Translations under genes and position numbers: made by a program
Origin: Callorhinus ursinus
Lineage: Eukaryota; Chordata; Mammalia; Carnivora; Otariidae
DNA: 64,000 bases
Reading direction: 5' to 3'
Assembly (NCBI RefSeq): GCF_003265705.1
Contig: NW_020312785.1
Coordinates: forward strand, 21,862,028-21,926,027
Shown: piece by piece, positions 58,610 through 64,000 of the stretch
Layout: each line of letters begins with the position of its first letter
How positions within the stretch are numbered: position 1 is the stretch's first letter
Notes under the pieces: model-generated
Told to the model about the DNA's origin: nothing
What the model saw: only the letters and a program-made list of their open reading frames with translations
Database searches by the model: none

Positions 58610-59570
58610 TCCTTTGCTGGTTTCTCCTCAATTCCTACACTCCTCCAGGCATCTCAAACATTAAATATTCAAAACTGAGCTGCTGATTTTCTACGTCGTC
58701 ACCATCTCAGTAGGGAGAAACTCCATTCTTCCAGGTGCTTTGACCAGAAATCCTGGAGTCATTCTCTACTCCTTTTATCTTGTGAATAATACCTGTTCTG
58801 TCAGCAAATCCTTTTGACACTATCTTCAAAACATATCCAGAATACAACCAGTTCTCACTGCATCCACTGCAACCAACCTGACCTGAGTCATAATCATCTC
58901 TGCCCTGAGTCATTATAATAGCTTCCCAACTATTCCCCCTGTCTCCACTATTACTCCTCCTCCTTCAAACTAACACATAAGGGAACCCTTGAAAATGTAA
59001 CGTGGGATATGAAAGCACTGCTCAGAGCTCTCCAATAGCTTTCGATCTCACTTTCAATCTCACTCAGAATAAAAGGTAAAACCCATACAGTGATCTCCCA
59101 TCCATTCCCCTGAGCTTTCTGACTTCATCCCGATTCATCTTGCTCTTACTCCCTCTACATTGGCCTATTTGCTTTTCTTTGAATGTGTCAGACACACTCC
59201 ATTCTTAGGGAGCCTTCCTGCATGGAATACTCCTCACCGTTCATTGTGCATGTCTCTCCCCCTCACTTTCCTCAAACCTTTTCTCAAGTGTAGCTTGTGA
59301 AGTTTTAACTGACCACCATATGCAAAATTACAACCACTGTCACCCAAGCATTTCCTGTTCACCTTCCTGGTTTAATTATTTTTTAACCACTAACATCAAA
59401 TATTTTGCTTAATTATCAAGCTGATTGTCTTTTTCTCTCCACTAGAATGTAAGCTATGGGAGTGTTGGGATGTTTGCCATCTTTTTTGCTGCTGTATCCC
59501 CAGTACTTAGAGAAAGTTCTGACCAAAAAAAAAAAAAGAGTTTTATGAATGAATAAATAAAAATAAGGGC
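58610..59570 (+). mobile_element. L2 3' region, long sense copy
   Basis: About 960 bp following L2 in order: 'aaaactgagctgctgatttt', 'aaatcctggagtcattctct', 'tcttcaaaacatatccagaa', 'aatcatctctgccctgagtc', 'agctctccaatagctttcga', 'cattcttagggagccttcct', 'tctccactagaatgtaagct', 'tgctgtatccccagtactta', and a 'gaatgaataaat' end. The longest L2 copy in the window. Confidence 0.85.
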
Positions 59571-60325
59571 AAGGTCGAATAGAAGAGAGAGAGGGAATAT
59601 TTTCTGCTGCTATCTTACAGAGTTCACAAATTTCCAGTTTTGCTACCAGTCCCTTTGTTTTGTTTGATGTTTAAATGATGTTTAAAATTAAAATTCACTG
59701 ATTTAGTCATGTTAAAGGTTTTTTAAAAAAACTAATTTTAAGCCAATTAAGGAAAAACTTTGAGATTAATGAAATGGATAAACAGAACTAAAATCAGTTT
59801 ACATTTTTATAGAAATACATAGCACATTGTCAGTTTAATTTTTATTGGGAGAGTAAAGTAGTGAAAACTACCAATTTTCATTTGATTTCAATTCAACCCA
59901 CATGTACTGCAGGTCCAACATATGCCTCTTTACCAATCCAAAAGAAGATATAAAACTTTTGATTCCTTTATTAACTTACATAATTTACTTAAATATTTAT
60001 ATTGCATTTAAAAATATTATACCACCACAAATTTGTATGGTTTTTTTTTGTATGTTTTGTAACATACACACGTGTGTGCACACATGCACACCAGTGAGAG
60101 CATTTAATTTTAAGCTTATTATATTGTCACTGTCATCAGCAATATTTTCAAATGTTTTTTATTAGCCTAATACTCTATTTACAAGGACGTTTAACACATT
60201 TTTTATGCTAATATAAATGCCCAAATCTCAATTGAGAATCATCACGCAAAGGCTTTAAGGTAGTTTATATGGTTGAAGGTTGCTTTTTCAACTTTTCTCG
60301 GGACTTCTAAACAAAGAATAGAAAT
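59571..60325. other. unique AT-rich sequence, nothing recognised
   Basis: No repeat or gene identified. The 87-codon plus frame at 59902-60165 has no known domain. Confidence 0.4.
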
Positions 60326-60553
60326 AAGAAATTTATACCAGGGGTGTCTGGGTGGCATTAAGCGGCTGCCTTCGGCTCAGGTCATGATCCCAGGGTCCTG
60401 GGATCGAGCCCCGCATCGGGCTCCCTGCATGGCCGGAAGCCTGCTTCTTCCTCTCCCAATCCCCTTGCTGGTGTTCCTGCTCTCGCTGTGTCTCTCTCTG
60501 TCAAATAAATAAATAAAATATTAAAAAAAAAAGAAAGAAAGAAATTTATACCA
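60326..60553 (+). mobile_element. SINEC with an A-box deletion, perfect 15-bp TSD
   Basis: The SINE occupies 60341-60538. Identical duplications AAGAAATTTATACCA lie at 60326-60340 and 60539-60553. The head reads GGTGTCTGGGTGGCATTAAG, missing about 9 bp (TCAGTCGGT) of the A-box area, while GGGATCGAGCCCC is intact. The high body identity to consensus and perfect duplication suggest a recent insertion. Confidence 0.96.
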
Positions 60554-60834
60554 TGTAGAAGTTATGAAGTCTAGTAACACTCTTGCTTTGGAATTAGTAT
60601 TCTAGAAGACATGAAAAGGAATATAAAATGTTTGTCATAATGGAAAAATGAAAGACTAAAAAATACTTTCTACACTCATTTAATATGTTTAATAAATAGC
60701 TCAGGATCTTCATACTGACGTAAAATAGGCCTTTAGTCTATACCATCAGATAGTGCATGACATAAATAGAAGTAACATCTTATTTCCACAAAAAGGAAAT
60801 GATCCTGCCTCATCTATTTGTATGCATGTTTAAA
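60554..60834. other. unique AT-rich sequence
   Basis: Nothing recognised. Confidence 0.4.
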
Positions 60835-60873
60835 CACACACACACACGCACACACACACACAGACACACACAC
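60835..60873. repeat. (CA)n microsatellite
   Basis: About 19 CA units with single CG and AG interruptions. Confidence 0.95.
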
Positions 60874-60962
60874 TTCTCTGAAAAGAAGTATAAACCATGA
60901 GTCTATTTTGCAAACCCAGTGTATTATGTAATGCCTCCATATGCTATAGCTATATTTTCCTC

Positions 60963-61002
60963 TTCACTTGAACTGCAAAGAATCTTCTGGCCAAAAAGAG
61001 AG
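60963..61002 (+). repeat. 40-bp exact direct repeat, copy 1
   Basis: Starts TTCACTTGAACTGC and ends CCAAAAAGAGAG. It is identical over 40 bp to 63774-63813, 2,811 bp away. It sits directly upstream of a truncated L1 insertion. Confidence 0.95.
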
Positions 61003-61013
61003 CCATTTCTTGC

Positions 61014-61014
61014 T

Positions 61015-61046
<32 letters not shown>

Positions 61047-61186
61047 TTCAAGTTCAATTAATTAACATATGGTGTATTATTAGTTTCAGGGTAGAGTTCA
61101 GTGATTCATCAGTTGTATATAACACCCAGTGCTCATTACATCACATGCCTTCCTTAATGCCCACTACCCTGTCACCCCATCCCCCA
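61014..61186 (-). mobile_element. 5'-truncated carnivore L1 3' end, antisense, with likely TSD
   Basis: T-rich tail with (GTTTT)n at 61014-61050, then 'ttaattaacatatggtgtat', 'gattcatcagttgtatataa', 'ccagtgctcattacatcaca' and 'taccctgtcaccccatcccc'. Imperfect flanking duplications, AAAAGAGAGCCATTT (60994-61007 area) and AAAAGACAGCCATTT (61187-61201 area), support a separate insertion of about 170 bp. Confidence 0.88.
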
Positions 61187-61201
61187 AAAGACAGCCATTT
61201 A

Positions 61202-63189
61202 TTTCTGATTGTTGCATAAAAGTACACCCTCCAAAAAAACATCAATTCAAAACAGACCTCCGTTCTAAAGTTTTATATTTACTTAAGAGAACTGCCTAAA
61301 CAAAAATTGCTAAACGTCCAATAAAATCAGTACTTAATCTGTTGTACTTTGAACAAGACATGGAAAAATTGACCTTCCACATTACGCTCTTCACATAGCA
61401 TTGACACCTAATCATATTCCTGAAAAATCTCCCAATTTATGAATCTGATCTACTCTTAGATGCTCAGAAAGAGGACATTTAACAAAAGGTAATGAATCCA
61501 TCTCCCTAAAATAATCTATTATCCTTACTATTCAAGGCTGAATTGAATGATCCTGGACAAACATATTTTGTAAGTGTTCCAGGATACATGCGTTTTGTTA
61601 GGACAGGGGTATTCTTAAACGTCTGCAACTGAAATTAGGTTTGAGGAAATGTATAGGAAGTAGAACATAAAATAATATTTATTAAAATGCAAAATGTTAA
61701 ATAGTCAAGAATGATGCCGTAGTATTAGCATCATCACCAAGAATATTATGATCTTTCCCTAATAGTCATTAATTTCTTCATATTCCACATACTATAGAGC
61801 TCCCCAAAAGTATTCATCTAAAACAGGATGCATTTAGTTCCACTTATCGCACTGTTTGTGATTTACTACTACAGCAAACTTACTACTTATTCTATCATCC
61901 CAGGTACTGTGCTGTGCTCCCTGAATAAACTGGTTCCAATGAATTCAGCACATTTTTAGGGATTGATTATCTTTTGGAACAGTAATGCCTTATGGGAAAT
62001 TCCTTTAACTTCATTAAGTTATCCATATAATTTGATGACCTTAGTTGCTCTAATGATCAGTATTGGGTGCAAAATTGTGAATGAAACTCTTCCATTCAAA
62101 GCAGAATGTATCAGTAACTCTGGAATTGATTGATGGTCATTTGTGATCATGCTTGATTTTGATTAAATCTCAGAAGTCAGCCTTGTAGCAATGATTTCAC
62201 ACTTGTTTACAAAGACTTCCCCTCTCTAAGTTTGGATGGTGGAACTCATACATTATGTATTTCCTTTAATGACCCACATGGCCAAGGGATGGCACTTTAA
62301 ATTGATGAAGGTTATATATTCATATGTAGAACAAATTAGTTTAGAGACAAATGAAGAATAGATGTGGAGTTGGGCTAGCATGAACTGTTACAATTATAGT
62401 GATTATTATAACCACAGTCTAATACCTTCCAGACATCATCTGTCATTATATGTATCTCTATCATAAAGACACACTCCTATCTCTCCTAAAATAATATTTC
62501 ATTACAGGAATATTATTTATATAAAAATAGTTTAGATGCTGCCAGTAATTCCATGTCAATCCACTATTTTTCAGGAGTTTAATATTTAGTGACATAAGAT
62601 TTGCTTTAAGGTATATCGAGGATTACAATTCATCCATTTAAAAGCTTTTATTGTATTGTGTTCTAGAAACTTTGTTTTGAGAAAGATTATTGAACATAAT
62701 GACAACTTTATTCACAGTCAACATAAATCGCTGTCTCATTGCCACGTTGTCATATTCTTAGAAAGTGACCTATGGGTAGTATGAGATCAAAAGTAGAAAA
62801 AAAACACATATTAAACCACCTTTAAAACTAGTTTTGGAAAAACATTTCATAAATTTTAAAGTTTTCAAATCAGAAAAAATTTTATTGGGATAATTATATT
62901 TTACTCCTTATGAATTTTTATATCGTATTTTTGAATTCTTGTGGCATTTATGGTTTGATGAATAGAAAAAAAAAGATTCATGACTAAAATGTAATCAGTG
63001 TCCTATTGGCACTAGCTTCCTGGGGAAAACAGCTTCACTTCAGCTTCAAAGTAATGGAAGGGTTACAAAGTATTATTTCTAGTTAAATTTTCTGCAATGC
63101 CAAGATCTTCTGTAGGAATTATCAGAATTGTCATATTTTTTGCAAACATAAAATAAAAAAATCAGGCCCTTTTGGGCTCAGATTGTGAA
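61202..63189. other. unique AT-rich sequence, possible conserved element inside
   Basis: About 2 kb with no repeat family recognised. The part 62020-62230 has a PBX/HOX-like TGATTGATGG (62127-62136) and repeated TGATCAT cores and might be a conserved non-coding element, but this cannot be judged from one sequence. Confidence 0.3.
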
Positions 63190-63665
63190 ATTTATATTTT
63201 TTTTATTTTAAAATAATCTTATACTTAACAAAAAAATTTGCAAAACATAATACCCATTACTCTCTTATACCATTTACTCACTCTCTCCTAATGTTTATCT
63301 GATTACCTATAACTAACAATAATACACTACTATTAACATACCTACAGACCTAATTTAAATTCTGCCAATACTCCTGCTTTTATTCATTTTCTGATCCAGG
63401 ATCCAATCCAGGATATTACATTGCCTTTATATTGCATGTCTTCTTATTCTTCACCAGTCTGGGACAGGTCCTTGGTCTCTCTTTGTCTTTCATTACTTTG
63501 TCACTTTTGAAGAGTACTGGTCCATTATTTTGTTGAATTTTTGCTCAATCTGGATTTGTCTGAAATTTTCTCATGAATAGATTGGAGTAATGCATTTTAG
63601 CAAGAATTCCACAAAAGTGATTCTATGCTCTTCACATCAGATCATATTAGGTAGCACATGATGTC
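63190..63665 (-). mobile_element. ancient L1 3' region, antisense
   Basis: 'ttaacatacctacagaccta', 'atccaggatccaatccagga', 'gcatgtcttcttattcttca', 'acttttgaagagtactggtc', 'ttttctcatgaatagattgg' and 'attaggtagcacatgatgtc' follow a reversed L1M-type 3' region in order. Confidence 0.7.
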
Positions 63666-63773
63666 CATATGGAAAAAGAAATGAGGCAAAGTTAGACACC
63701 AGAGATATAAAACACACAAGTGAATTTATGCTCTCGTTAAAGAAATAGGCATATTCTTTCCAGGACAGAAACT

Positions 63774-63813
63774 TTCACTTGAACTGCAAAGAATCTTCTG
63801 GCCAAAAAGAGAG
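63774..63813 (+). repeat. 40-bp exact direct repeat, copy 2
   Basis: Identical over 40 bp to 60963-61002. Just downstream is a 9-bp inverted repeat, CAGGGGTAT/ATACCCCTG (about 63818-63842). Its right part (63830-63845) is also the reverse complement of 61601-61616 over 16 bp. Confidence 0.95.
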
Positions 63814-63845
63814 GGCCAGGGGTATTTAAAAGAATACCCCTGTCC

Positions 63846-64000
63846 CTAAGAATTCAGGGAATTCTAGATAAGTTGTAAAGTAATTTGTTATATGTCCCCT
63901 TCTAACAGTGATTTGTATATTATTATAACTATAAAATATCCAGATAAGCTCTAATTGTATACAAATTTTGAAAATGCAGTTAAAAAGAAATTACATTTGA
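63846..64000. other. unique AT-rich sequence to the window end
   Basis: Nothing recognised. Confidence 0.4.

Overview
This 64 kb window looks like non-coding nuclear DNA from a caniform carnivore, probably an arctoid (bear, panda, seal or mustelid lineage). The main evidence is about 18 copies of a tRNA-Lys-derived SINEC element whose head reads like 'GGGCGCCTGGGTGGCTCAG' and whose body carries 'GGGATCGAGCCCC' and a CT-rich 3' part ending in AAATAAATAAAATCTT. I see no copy of the canine SINEC_Cf type. The rest is AT-rich and carries the usual mammalian repeats: L1, L2, MIR, MaLR/MLT1 LTRs and hAT-Charlie fragments. Family names are from memory of consensus sequences; no database was searched.

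I find no protein-coding gene. Every open frame is short (longest 125 codons), and each one is either random AT-rich sequence or a translation of a SINE, L1, LTR or simple repeat. The window is best read as a gene desert or the inside of a very large intron.

Layout. 0-5.6 kb: two SINEs (the second inside a hAT-Charlie relic), a TTTC microsatellite, then unique sequence. 5.6-10.1 kb: an MLT1 LTR split by a truncated L1, an antisense two-LTR MaLR provirus (7583-9622), and a SINE whose tail grew into about 200 bp of AAAG repeats. 10-22 kb: mostly unique, with hAT, L2 and MIR relics and a possible conserved element near 13 kb. 22-24.6 kb: an L2 split by a SINE, a MIR, and an old L1 carrying a younger L1 insertion. 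24.6-30.8 kb: mostly unique. 30.8-32.1 kb: three antisense SINEs in a row, the last joined to a 32-nt U2 snRNA 5' end. 32-46 kb: unique sequence with scattered SINE, L2 and MIR copies, a CTCF-like motif, a CA/TG repeat and a solo MLT1-type LTR. 46-49 kb: paired octamer sites, two direct copies of an unclassified repeat, and an L1 with a 5' inversion. 49-64 kb: unique blocks, a very small retro-insertion, several SINEs with clear target-site duplications, a perfect 17-bp hairpin, L1 ORF2 remnants, an MLT1 LTR, a roughly 960-bp L2, and a 40-bp exact duplication spanning about 2.8 kb.

The most unusual single locus is the U2-SINEC chimera at 31839-32086. It looks like an L1-machinery insertion in which reverse transcriptase jumped from SINE RNA onto U2 snRNA. 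The second is the 40-bp perfect direct repeat at 60963-61002 and 63774-63813. I saw no novel coding system.
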